A stretch of 64,000 nt of DNA from Ascidia mentula (GCA_947561715.1 OX387204.1:7693001-7757000); one strand, 5' to 3'; positions 44,301 through 53,787 are shown, counted from the first letter of the stretch. Made by a program: numbers and translations. Notes: generated by a model from the letters alone, not told the origin.

Positions 44301-47300
44301 ACAGTTCTCCCTCGCGTTGCCGGAAGACTTCGAGCGATTCGTTGTCACCCCAAAATCGGGCGCCATCGAAGCTGTACGGCCTTTGACAATCGGGCAACAC
44401 ACGATATCGGTGCGAGTGAGCGATGGTAGCCTCTACAACGTTTCCAAAGTCCCCGTTCGTGTGGAAATGATCACCCAAGAGGCGCTAGAGAGCAGCGTGT
44501 CTATCACTTTCAGTAATATGGAGAGTGTAGAGAGATACATATCCTTACACCATCCTCTGTTTATTTCCAAGCTGGCCGAAATTCTCCCTACCGGTTTCCA
44601 AGGTGACCGAGATCTTTTGATAATTTCGCTTCTTCAGCAAGGAACCTCGGTAGAGCTTCTCTTCAGCGTTCGCAAACCTCCCAGCGCTCGCTCTTCCTCT
44701 CCAGGATTTTATCTTTCCACCCCGTTGGCCCAAAGCCTCAGACAAAACAGCGCGTTCATTGAGGACCGTCTTCGCACCAAGGTTGCCAGCATAGAATCGA
44801 TCGAATGCTCTCGCCGCAGTTGTGCTTTCAAATGCCAACAGCTGCCAGTTTTGGTGGATTGGACAAAAGATGACATGCCTTCTCCCGTCAGCTCAGACTC
44901 GTGGAGTTTTGTCGGCCACAAGTTTCACCGTAGTCAGGAGTGCGTTTGTCCTCCTGGAAGAATTGGGCCGCAATGCAAATCGATTTGTAGCACTGACAGC
45001 AACCCTTGTCCCCCCGGTCGAGACTGTGTGCTTGACGAGAACGAAATTGACGGTTATCGTTGTTCCAGCCCACCTGACGAAATATCTCTCCTTTCCTTTG
45101 GTGGTCAGGGTCATGTTGTTTACAAACTGAGTGGGGCACTTCGCAAGGAACCATTCCACATTACCTTTCGACTTCGTACCTATCAATCAAACGCCACCAT
45201 ATTCTACGCCAGCGGCGGCAGCAGAGATTTCGCACGCTTGGAAACTCGGAACGGTTTATTGCGATACACCTTCAACTGCGGCGGCGGCACGCAGACCATG
45301 GTACGTGACGTGGTCCACGTCAACGATGGTAAATGGCACGACATCGACATCCAACCTCTGCATTCGGACGACACGGATCCGGCTTGTGCCTTCAAGCTTA
45401 CCCTGAACCACAAGTACGGCGCGTCCTCGAAAGCAGCCGCTGGCCGCAACCGCCCAGATCTATCCACAGTTGTGATCGGCGGCATGTTGGAGAGAGGGAG
45501 ATCAAAGCGAGACGCCGCGGCGGACGACAGCGCGAAGAGGGATTCCAGATCACCGCGTGGTTTGCAACAGGGATTTCGGGGTTGCTTGGAGGACGTCGAG
45601 ATCAACGAGACGCCGTTGCCCGAGCTTACATCTGGCAGCTCACGTTTCCCTATCACAATTCAATCGCAGAAGAACGCACTAGATACGTACGTGCCATATT
45701 ACTCGTGGACATAACATGTGTTTAGTCTGGTTTGACTGGAGGGGTATACAGTCAGTGTATCCCAATTTTATATGACACCACCTATTTCCAAAGTTAAAAT
45801 ACCAGCTGGATTTTACAAGTGGCGCGGTACCGTTAAAATGCGCCGAAACATAATTTTCCAGTTCTGTTGTTAAATTGTAAAACACGCTGTAATTTTTTAA
45901 AATATTCACCTATGTTTTTAGCTTTGCATGTTAGTGAAAGACAGTTATCCAAATGAAGTGCCTAACAATGCCAACCTTACATTTACAGGTGCCAAGAGAA
46001 AATGATTTCGATGGAAGTGTGCAACATAAGACCCTGCAACAACGGCGGTTGGTGTTTGCCTGTAGCCGACGGAGGTTTCTTGTGTCGGTGTTTACCTGGT
46101 TTTTACGGCGAAACGTGTGAGATGGAAGATCCCTGCAGAAGCCTTCCTTGCCAAAACGAAGGCGTGTGCCTGTCTAGAGGTTCACAGATCAGGTACGATT
46201 GACATGTTTTTCTTGTGAGCTAGGTATAGATATGTTTCAGAAAATGTTATTTGTTAGATGCAAAAATTGGGGTGTATCTATACAAATAGAAGACCAGAGT
46301 AATAAATTTGCAATGTTCCAAACGTTTCTGAATATAATCGTAGTATGTGTTCGATACGTTTGCAACATGACAATGTCATTTAACAGTTTATAGCTCAGGC
46401 GGTTATTTCTTTATTTAAAATTAAGATTTTGGAACAGTTTTGTGCAGGGTGATAGCGTCAAATCAACTCACGTGGCAAATGTGTATTCATGTTGTTTCAT
46501 TGCGTGTATTTTCAAGATGTCAATGTCCGCTGGGTTTCACTGGGGAACGATGTGAGGTGGGGAACGGAGCTCCCTGCGGAAATCTTGGTCCGTGCAAGAA
46601 CGGAGGAACGTGCGAATTGTCGGCGGGAAGATGTCAATGTCCAGTCGGTTGGAAAGGTCAGAGGTGCGGGGTGGATGTGGACGAATGTGCGACTGGGGAA
46701 GGAGAAGAAAAGTGCGGGTCACTGGAAAGTTGTTTCAACTACCGCGGCGGCTTTTCCTGCAACTGCACACCCGAAGTTCAAGGTGAGGCGTTGATAGACT
46801 TGTTTTTTTTTATGGTACCTTTGCTCTCGTGTGTTTGCATAAGTGTTAGAAAGGCATGTAACTTGACTAGGGTCGCCCCTTTAACCGATTTGGCCAAATT
46901 AGGACCCGTGCCTGACAAAGTGGCTTTGCTCATCCAAAATTAGCACCGCGGTAACTAGGAGACCAAACAAAGGTCACGCCCCTGAATTTTACTTTGGAAA
47001 TTGTGATGATTTTTTGGGGCGATGTACAGGTGTCAGCCGGGCCCCGCATTTCACAGGAACGACCCTGAAACTTAACGTCTTAACAAAGTGACAGAAGTAC
47101 TAACTGTTAAAAAAAGTGGCCGTTACCGACCTAAAAATCGCATTCCGAAACTGTAACCAATGCATTTGTTTCAGACGATCCGCGCTGCCGAGAAAAGAAC
47201 CCGTTTATGGTGAATCCAACGGATTCGGATAAAAGTCCTAACACTGCAAATTCACCAGTTGTGCCTGTGGTGCTCTCTGTGGTTGCACTGCTGGTCATAG

Positions 47301-50300
47301 CTGTTATTGTCGTGATGATCATATTGTACCGTAGGAGGCAACGCGCCGCAAAGTACGGACATGGGAGTCGACACAGTGAGGATATCCGACGAGTGCCTTC
47401 ATACACAGGCAAGGGTTTGTTTATTGTAATCTTGCATTTGGTGCTCTTCGGATTTGCGGTAATCTTTCAGAAACGAAGCAGACAAAATGTGTCATACCCA
47501 GTGATGCACTTTTATGGAGATCAAACGATATTATGTATTTTGAGCTCGTTGTATATCAACACACCAGTTTTCTTAGCATTGAAACTTATCGTTTGCATCA
47601 CCCATGTAGATTACTTGTCAAGATCGCCACGAGGTAGCAGCAGTGCGCCGCCACGGATGCCACCTCGGCCAGCTCAATACCAGCGAAGCTCGCGGGGTTC
47701 ATACCCTCTCGATCCTGCCAATCGAGATGACCAGGTATGAAAACGTCGGTAAACTTTAAACATCACCTTTTTTGCAAGGTTTATTCATGTGTGTTGCAGT
47801 TAAGTGCAAAATTTAGTGCATTTGCACACATTTGTTGTTCCGTTCATCAATTCTTGCAAGATTTTGCTTTTATTTACACCCATTTTTATTTACACAGGAA
47901 CAGAGCGTTCCGCTGTGTTATGTGCGGCCCCAGCTTGCCCCTGTGAGTCCCTCTGTGTCTGCATCGGACAACGACTCGATCAAGAAGCCGCCTGCCTCGT
48001 GGCAAGAATACGAGCCGGGCAAGGTACGGGCAGACGATTTGTTTATTACGGTTTTCTGCAGCCCGATGCTAGACCGATTAACTTAACAATTTGGCGGCCA
48101 CGTGTGTTGTGGCAATTGAGCACTCTCCCCGCCGGGTTACTGACTGTAATTGGAAATGCCAAGCACGCTGCAGCCGTCGACGGTTCAACATTCCTCGGTG
48201 CAACCGCGCGAAATTTGAGCTCAACCGTTAACTTGTGGCGCAAACCTTATAATTTGCGCCTTCACGATTTTCTCGTTCTTGGAGTACGTAACTTTGCGAC
48301 TGTAAACATAAGAATGTCTTGTAAAAACAAACGAAGCACGTGCCGGCGGAGATCGTGTTTATGTAGTGCGCGTGATAAACACATTAAAACTAACAACGTT
48401 ATATGCCAACGATATATAGCACTTCCGACGTAATTACCCTGCACCGTCGAACTTTGGATGGCAATAACCGACTACGTATATCTGGCTACCTGTGAACTAA
48501 TTGTTTGCTGTAACAAGGTTTGACCAATAGCGTAAAACTTAAACCCTTGCCACTGATCCGAATACCACTACTAACTGCAAACGAATTATTGCTATACTAA
48601 CCTCTGCGCAGTACAACGACTCTGCATCGTCATCTGGACGTCACTACCCATCCTCGGAGCACAAGACCAGCAACTACTCGATCAATGACCAACAAAGTAG
48701 GTTTTCCCTTTGGTGCGCTGGCCGTGTGTGCATGTTATGTAGGTTGTACTTATACTAGAAGCTGTGTTATGTTGATTAACTCGTGTTGGAGACTAGAGTT
48801 TAATATTGTCTATTAGTGCTACTGTACCTTTTTGCTCACAAGAATGCTGGTTTAAGTTCTCGGAACGTAGCGCTCATGCCCCCGTATAATGGAAGATTTC
48901 TCAAACCAAAAATTGCCTTAATGTGCAAAATCTCTATAATCGGTAGCTCCGTAACGAGACTATTACGTTAATCAGTCCTCCATCAGGCGGTTCCATATAA
49001 TTGGTTCAGAGTCAAAGTTTACCCAGACCATACACTTGTAGCGGGACCCGAGTGTTCCCCTGCTCGTCACTCGCCCTTCTTTTGCTCTTGCTCCGACCGC
49101 GAGATGCCGCAGTCCGAACTCTGGAACTTTCCACGTAAAGGTGAATCACGCAAGCGGGTTGCGGTTTGCCACGGTCGTTCCTCGCACTCCGCCGCCTGCC
49201 GCTTGTGCTTTGGTTCAAAACAAAACGTTTTGTCCAGTCATCGTCTGCTCCTGACAGCTCGTGCATCTCTGCGCCCGCATGGTCGTGTCATAATCATGAA
49301 GAGTTTCTTAGAAACTGAAGGGTCATATATTTGTTCAAAATACATATTTGTGTCAAGTGTCCAAACCAAGTCATAGCAAGAAACAAGTGTAGACCGAATT
49401 CTTGTGGGATTTATTAGGAAGTATTTACAAAGCCCCGGGGCTTTCTTACTTAATTTGCTGCAGTTACCTACCAGTGAATAATTGGTGAAATAACATTGTC
49501 CCAATTTAGGACCCCTAAAAATGATGACATTGTGTCATACCGTTACTGTCATCTTGTTGGAATGTCATGCATTGCAAGATGATGTCACGTTTTCGATGTC
49601 TTCTGTTCGTTGCATGATGTTATGAATTCACATCATCACCAAACGCAATATATCCACACTTTCTCAGCAGTACCTTCGTAACCGTCATGTGAACCACCAA
49701 ACCTTTTACACAGGCCTTCATTGGGACGACACCGATTGGAAGAATTGCGGCGCCGGACCGCTATCACCATGTCCCGGCAGTAGGCGCGCGTACAGCGATC
49801 TGCCGAGCTCTCCCGAATCGCGTAGAAGCATCAGCAGCGTCGCCACCAATCGCAGTCGTCGCAGCAACCGCTCCGACGCGTTGCCCGGACATTACTGCAA
49901 CAGCAAGAGCAAACGACGCGACAAGCAGCTTCTTCAGCTAGTTATGCAAGAAGAGGTAAGGTTTCCTATTCAAAAGTTGGTAATATACATTACCGCACAT
50001 GGAGTTTAGTTTGGAAAAAGTATTTTTTTAAATAAATTAAACTTTTTTTTCCGATGCCGAATATCGCTAATAGAGTTTTGATGACATGATTTTATTTTTA
50101 GAGCATTCCGGAAGAAGGTCGCCTAGCAATAGAACAGATCATCCTGTCTTCATGCAACCGTGATAGCAGGAACAGTAGCATGAGGAGCAACGCCTCCTTT
50201 CACAGCCGCCCTCCGTTGCGACGTAACGAGCCTCTTCCACCTGCTCCACCTCTGCCCTCCATATCCCAGCGCCTGGATGGGAACTACTCCGAGGAGTACC

Positions 50301-51106
50301 GTAATGAGGAATATGATATTGATGACGTAGTGCGTACCTCGCCGTCCGCGGCAGTGACCAGCGAAGAGCCCGAATCCTCATCGTCAGCCCGCCCTTCGGG
50401 ATCGGAGTCGGATGCGTGTTTAAGGTCATCATCTGGATCCGAAGGCCTGCCGCCACCTCCTTCCGACCTTGAAATTCGTGTCTTGCACGAAGACGATGAG
50501 GTCTTGGCCGAGGATCTTCCCCCTGCAATCGCCAACAACTCCTACTCATCGCTGCTAAACAATCCGTACGAAGTGAACATGCCCACGCCATCTGCTACTC
50601 GCAACAGACAATTTCACCCCGACCAGTATCTGATCAACCATCGACAACAGCAGCGAGGTTCGGATGCAAGCGAGATTTCGCCGCCCGGGAGTTCAGTTAG
50701 TCTGGATCTCCCAGCCGGGGAGTCGGCGCGCCGATACGAAGCTCGACTCGCAATCGAACGAGCCCAGTTAGGCAAAGCATCTGGTGCTCGCAATGCCCAA
50801 TCATCTTCACCCCAACCACCAGCGCGTCACGAGAGCGAACGCCTAGATCTCTCCTCGCTATCCGAAGACGACGAGGAAGAGGAATTGATCCGCGACCAGG
50901 CCAAGTCACGCTCGAAACGGCGTCAAGTGGGCGCCGGAAGACCTCCACTCGACCCACAGTCGCGAGGCGCACGCCGTTCAAAAAACCACGGCACTGCAAA
51001 AGGCCTCCCAAAGGTCGGTCGTGAGTCGCAAGAAATGCAGCCTTTGGTGTACGGCCAGGGATTGAGCGCCATCAGCGTAAACGGACATAACAATACCAAT
51101 GTTTAG
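2645..51106 (+). CDS. FAT1: FAT-type protocadherin, FAT1/2/3 (kugelei) class, complete, 51 coding exons
   Basis: Giant single-pass cadherin of the FAT1/2/3 class; in this family it organises actin, cell contacts and planar polarity at the plasma membrane. Fifty-one exons join in consistent phase to 14,697 nt, or 4,898 residues (human FAT1 has about 4,590). The order is signal peptide (1-20), 34 cadherin repeats (about 28-3732), a FAT-specific membrane-proximal region (about 3739-3850), an EGF-like module, laminin-G (about 3935-4110), four EGF-like modules (about 4137-4310), a transmembrane helix (4322-4345) and a tail of about 550 residues. The start is the first Met after an in-frame TGA, with purine at -3 and G at +4. 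A single LamG, plus tail motifs shared with FAT1, separates it from FAT4/Fat and Dachsous. Exon joins are inferred from splice signals and family alignment from memory, not from transcripts. The symbol denotes the FAT1/2/3 class, since which vertebrate paralogue is closest cannot be decided here. Confidence 0.95.
5470..6068 (+). CDS. FAT1: FAT exon 2: cadherin repeats 8 (end), 9, 10 (start)
   Basis: Acceptor gcgcag|C completes the split Ser codon from exon 1. The exon carries the end of repeat 8 (DINDNAPKF), all of repeat 9, whose closing motif is degenerate (NRNLNAPYF), and the start of repeat 10. The donor is ACAG|gtaaag, phase 1. Confidence 0.93.
6069..9817. other. FAT intron 2 (3.7 kb); no gene seen
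   Basis: Long intron rich in CpG-containing stretches. No open frame in it resembles a known protein and no RNA gene was recognised. It splits the Gly codon of repeat 10 and ends at gacacag|GT. Confidence 0.75.
9818..10191 (+). CDS. FAT1: FAT exons 3 and 4: cadherin repeats 10 (end) and 11 (start)
   Basis: Exon 3 is 9818-9992 and exon 4 is 10058-10191, separated by a 65-bp intron. Exon 3 supplies the LDRE and DINDN motifs closing repeat 10. Exon 4 opens repeat 11 with an IEENSP motif and ends in a split Gly codon (ACC G|gtaag). Confidence 0.92.
10192..21942. other. FAT intron 4 (11.75 kb); no gene seen, candidate regulatory DNA
   Basis: Largest intron of the gene. I found no protein family, RNA gene or intact mobile element in it. 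It contains several copies of a TTAATTAGGCG-like motif (10969, 11342, 16339, 16699) and a TATA-box-like string at 13525-13533 with no recognisable gene beside it. Open frames of 60-158 codons, such as 20034-20510, look random. Confidence 0.7.
21943..22010 (+). CDS. FAT1: FAT exon 5: isolated 68-bp exon of cadherin repeat 11
   Basis: Found by searching the long gap between exons 4 and 6 for the missing LDRE segment of repeat 11. Acceptor ttcacag|GT completes the Gly codon left by exon 4. The 23 codons contain KRLDREK, and donor GAG|gtaag lies at phase 0, where exon 6 begins. Its place, phase and content fit the repeat exactly, so it is a real exon despite being stranded between 11.8-kb and 4.2-kb introns. 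Confidence 0.9.
22011..26222. other. FAT intron 5 (4.2 kb); no gene seen
   Basis: No coding, RNA or mobile-element signal could be supported on either strand. It ends at ggttaag|GTGCGA directly before exon 6. Confidence 0.7.
26223..29473 (+). CDS. FAT1: FAT exons 6-12: cadherin repeats 11 (end) to 15 (start)
   Basis: Exons: 26223-26380, 26440-26590, 26807-27056, 27850-27989, 28491-28707, 29017-29114, 29266-29473. Intron 6 (59 bp) is the smallest in the gene. Repeats close with DENDNSP (11), a non-canonical PNPPRF (12, degenerate in FAT1 too), DVNDHRP (13) and DVNEHAP (14). All phases agree. Introns 8 (793 bp), 9 (501 bp) and 10 (309 bp) hold nothing recognisable. The exon 10 donor (AACG|gtttgt) is weaker than most but is fixed by the following split Gly codon. 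Confidence 0.9.
29474..33397. other. FAT intron 12 (3.9 kb); no gene seen
   Basis: No protein-coding or RNA gene is recognisable. The intron interrupts a Gly codon in repeat 15 and ends at tacgcag|GC. It is the last long intron; beyond it the gene is compact. Confidence 0.7.
33398..37912 (+). CDS. FAT1: FAT exons 13-22: cadherin repeats 15 to 23 (start)
   Basis: Exons: 33398-33650, 33877-34110, 34554-34824, 35073-35522, 35787-35948, 36030-36197, 36277-36460, 36550-36777, 37169-37380, 37649-37912. Repeats 16, 19, 21 and 22 end in canonical DxNDNxP motifs. Repeats 15 (DHDDPPQF), 17 (LDYPPEF), 18 (ISNTLHF) and 20 (INRATPVF) do not, and human FAT1 also deviates at these repeats. Introns 14 (443 bp) and 20 (391 bp) contain nothing recognisable. 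Confidence 0.92.
36524..36538. repeat. Short (TA)n microsatellite in FAT intron 19
   Basis: About seven TA units lie just upstream of the acceptor of exon 20 (AG at 36548-36549), within an 89-bp intron. Length variation here could in principle affect recognition of that acceptor. Confidence 0.8.
38065..43876 (+). CDS. FAT1: FAT exons 23-42: cadherin repeats 23 to 33 (start)
   Basis: Exons: 38065-38221, 38342-38553, 38882-39083, 39150-39280, 39378-39519, 39960-40135, 40275-40362, 40434-40579, 40642-40799, 40887-41129, 41200-41371, 41452-41589, 41673-41826, 41896-41996, 42208-42340, 42416-42552, 42625-42726, 42843-42993, 43066-43235, 43387-43876. Canonical closing motifs mark repeats 24, 26, 27 and 28-32; repeats 23 (DTHVLPIQF) and 25 (DPDSVPVF) are degenerate as in FAT1. 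Introns are mostly 62-130 bp; introns 24 (328 bp) and 27 (440 bp) show nothing. Intron 37 (42341-42415, 75 bp) is in frame and stop-free, but splicing it restores an uninterrupted repeat 30. Confidence 0.92.
43985..45686 (+). CDS. FAT1: FAT exon 43: cadherin repeats 33-34, FAT membrane-proximal region, EGF-like, laminin-G
   Basis: Second-largest exon (1,702 bp). It completes repeat 33, closing with KESQYPP, and carries repeat 34 up to the VEMITQEAL segment. A conserved globular region (about 3739-3850) follows, then a Cys-rich EGF-like module and a laminin-G domain (about 3935-4110) ending in the typical GFRGCLEDVEIN segment. The insert before that segment contains RSKR at 45499-45510 (residues 4075-4078), a furin-type site. 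The donor is GATAC|gtacgt, phase 2; an alternative gt four bases downstream breaks the EGF frame. Intron 43 (302 bp) is empty. Confidence 0.93.
45989..46782 (+). CDS. FAT1: FAT exons 44-45: four EGF-like modules
   Basis: Exons 45989-46192 and 46517-46782. The first module has PCNNGGWC and GFYGETCE, the second PCQNEGVC and GFTGERCE across the exon junction, the third PCKNGGTC and GWKGQRCG. The fourth begins with DVDEC, the mark of a calcium-binding EGF, and its last Cys lies in exon 46. Placement between LamG and the membrane matches FAT1-3. Introns 44 (324 bp) and 45 (392 bp) show nothing. Confidence 0.93.
47175..47734 (+). CDS. FAT1: FAT exons 46-47: transmembrane helix and start of cytoplasmic tail
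   Basis: Exon 46 (47175 to about 47408) holds a 24-residue hydrophobic helix (residues 4322-4345) followed by the stop-transfer YRRRQR. Exon 47 is 47610-47734, with acceptor catgtag|AT, and encodes a Pro/Arg/Ser-rich stretch. The exon 46 donor is ambiguous: a GC donor (ACAG|gcaagg, exon end 47408) or a GT donor six bases on (AAGG|gtttgt, exon end 47414). Both keep phase 1 and differ by Gly-Lys. I used 47408 in the total length. Confidence 0.85.
47898..51106 (+). CDS. FAT1: FAT exons 48-51: cytoplasmic tail and stop
   Basis: Exons 47898-48023, 48612-48696, 49714-49955, 50102-51106. The motif SDNDSIKKP in exon 48, LHWDDTDW across exons 49/50 and NRQFHPDQYLIN in exon 51 match segments of the FAT1 tail, and give the best proof of class. 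Exon 49 must end at 48696 (CAAA|gtaggt), because the nearby second gt breaks the HWDDTDW frame. The last exon is rich in Ser, Pro and acidic residues, with a basic stretch near its end, and stops at TAG 51104-51106 after TNV. Introns 48 (588 bp) and 49 (1,017 bp) contain no exon I can support. Confidence 0.92.
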
Positions 51107-51802
51107 TGTAACCGTACAATACGTAAACAAAACTCTTTCATGAGACAATGTGAAGATGTAAAACATCCTGATGCTTCCTGTATTGCTGCTTAGCACATGT
51201 TTTTATGTTATTTGCGTGCTTAAGTTGATTTCGCAACACTGTGGTCATTCTTCACCACAAGCCGAGCGCTGTAAGAAGACGTACTCGCACATGAAAGAGC
51301 GTACAACTCGAAAACGCAACCCTCGGCGCCGAACTCAGCGTTGCGCGTGAACTGTTCGCGTATAAGTTTCCTATTTTTGTTATAATCGCGCGTGTTGCTT
51401 TTAGTTCAGTCGCCACATGTTTCGCGCGTACTATTTTACTCGAACTGAGCCCATTTTGCTGCGTACATCGATCGATATTTAACTGGATGTGTGCCTGAAA
51501 CGGCGCGTCCCATGTATGGTGTATTCGTTGTTTTGTTTCATGCTTTTCGCGTCTCACGCTACAAGAATTCCGTTGTTGTGTTTTTACCGTTTATTTTCGA
51601 CGAATTTTGTTTCGCCCCTAGAGTCGCACTGGAGCCCATGTTTGATGTTGTTTATTGCTTTCAAGCGCTCGCTGTAATGTTTTTTTCGCGCTTACAGCCA
51701 CTCGGTTGCAAAATATCTTCATCTTGTGGCCGTTTTTCTTGTTTTGGAGCGAATCGTTTTAATGCATATCGACGTACAACATTTTTTGTTTCGCCCAATA
51801 AA
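51107..51802 (+). terminator. FAT1: FAT 3' UTR with candidate polyadenylation signal AATAAA at 51797-51802
   Basis: The first clear AATAAA downstream of the stop codon lies about 690 bp on. The intervening sequence has no supportable coding content and is probably 3' UTR. A second cluster of AATAAA-type hexamers lies near 52390 and could serve a longer form. Confidence 0.5.
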
Positions 51803-53373
51803 TTATCCCCAATCAAAATTTTGTCCGTTAAATTTAATTTAATAACAAGAGTGATTTGATAAAAAGAACGTTTACAGCTGCTGAAGAAGGTGATACCATA
51901 ACATCAACTTAGATTTGACCTGAAATGGTTGAAGGTATTATATTTTGTCTATTTCGACTGCAGCTGAGTCAGGATCATGCATCACTAAGCAGAACATGGC
52001 TAGAAAATTTTAGCTTTCATTGACGTTTAAACTTGCCTTGCCACCTCCTAATATACAAAGGCGGGTTTCGCGCAACATCGGCGTTTAACACGTGAACTTT
52101 CCGCGCTAACAGTGAACTGGCATATTCCGCAAGAAGAGTGGTGAGTGACAAGAAGGCAATTTCAATACGAGGCGGATTTGGTACCCAAAAACTTTTTGTA
52201 GTGAGCTGGAATAGGTCTCGTCCTTGCAGCATTGGTGTGAGAACGGTCTTGCCAGCTAAATAACCTGACTCTATTGCTTATTGAACTCACCCATTTAACA
52301 TGGTCTGATAAAACCTAAAATATACTTATTTTGATGATTTAAAATATGTAAAAACAAGCTTTAATTTTTGCTTGCGAATAATTTAGTTTTAATAAAATAA
52401 ATCTCATTTTGTTGCCAAACAAATCAAACATCTTTTCGAAAATTCGTTGGTTTTATGAGTGTTTCGTTGTTACTTCCGTAGTGCCAAACTATAGGTTTGT
52501 TCAACCAAAAACATTCATAGTTTAATTGGTATCGAGATACGAGCAGTATAGCCAGCAATAATTACCTTCAACTGTAAATATGGGAAACTATTTGGCAACA
52601 ATTTAAATCCATAATAAGGAAGGATGCAACACACGGCACCAGTCAACACGGGCAACGGCGTCTTGTTATAGATCCCAATAAAAATTCTGTTGAATACCCA
52701 ACATCAATCTGTCACCGGACACGTGATTTGTTCCTAAGCAAGTGCTCCACACGTAAAGGTCATCTGGAATGAAAATAGATTTTGGTGACTGAGTGTTTTG
52801 CACGACTGTCGCGTGGCAGTTTAATTTGGCACGCACATAAATAAACACGGCCGGCAATATTGAGCCGAAGAAGTGTGTAACCTATAACAGTGGATGGCCG
52901 AGTCTTTATGGGCAAGTAATCGCAAAAGGAAAAGGCACCACACCGCCAAAGCAATCAGGCCTTTGCTTGTATAGGTCGCCGAATGCTTTCAAACCAATGT
53001 AGTTTTCCGAATTTAAAAATTACCCAAAGGGTTGGAACGCGAAGAACGCAAAGTTGGATAAAAAATAAGTAAAACAGCTATTTCGGATAAAAGAAAGGGT
53101 GAACCTTCCCATGTTTACGTGACGGGAGCCTGGGAAGATCAAGTTCAATTGCGAAATATCGCACCCGGCAATTGTGAACTGGTGTTCTTGCTGAGACCAG
53201 TCTTTTTCCTTCTGTTTCCTCCCACCGTACTTGCTATTCGGCGATGATTACAGCCTGCGCCAAGCATCGTATTACCCAACAGCGCTCCTAACTACGGGGT
53301 AAAGGCGACAATACATACGACGGAGTTTATTTGCATTTGTAATAGCGCGTTGCATTTCCTGGCCGAAGTTACA

Positions 53374-53787
53374 GGAAAACGCTGGTACTCCAGTATTGCT
53401 TTTGCGGTTGCACAACGTATGTAACTGTGCGATTTCAGCACTTGTCCATTTTGCAGTATATGACTTTTCGATAAAAAATAATTTTTTGCAGTACAAGCTT
53501 TATTATACTGTGGAAAACGCTGGTACTCCAGTATTGCTTTTGCGGTTGCACAACGTATGTAACTATGAGATTTCAGCACTTCTCCATTTTGCAGTATATG
53601 ACTTTTCGATAAAAAATAATTTTTTTCAGTACAAGCTTTATTATACAGTGGAAAACGCTGGTACTCCAGTATTGCTTTTGCGGTTGCACAACGTATGTAA
53701 CTATGCGATTTCAGCACTTGTCCATTTTGCAGTATATGACTTTTCGATAAAAAATATTTTTTTTCAGTACAAGCTTTATTATACATT
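53374..53787. repeat. Tandem repeat: three copies of a 138-bp unit
   Basis: Units begin at 53374, 53512 and 53650, each opening with GGAAAACGCTGGTACTCC and running to a TTTATTATAC segment. Copies differ at only a few positions, so the array is recent or homogenised. The 138-bp period is 46 codons, so any stop-free frame stays open through the array. This explains the long open frames on both strands here (53292-53786 minus, 53396-53938 plus), which are not evidence of a gene. The third copy loses similarity about 3 bp before its end. Confidence 0.95.

Noticed and set aside
47624..47640. Alternative acceptors for FAT exon 47 (after gtcaag or cacgag)
   Set aside because: The first gives a wrong frame; the second works but lacks a pyrimidine tract, while catgtag|AT at 47610 keeps the frame.
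49108..49141. Possible 28-bp extra exon in FAT intron 49
   Set aside because: Acceptor- and donor-like bases are present, but 28 bp would shift the frame of the conserved HWDDTDW motif.
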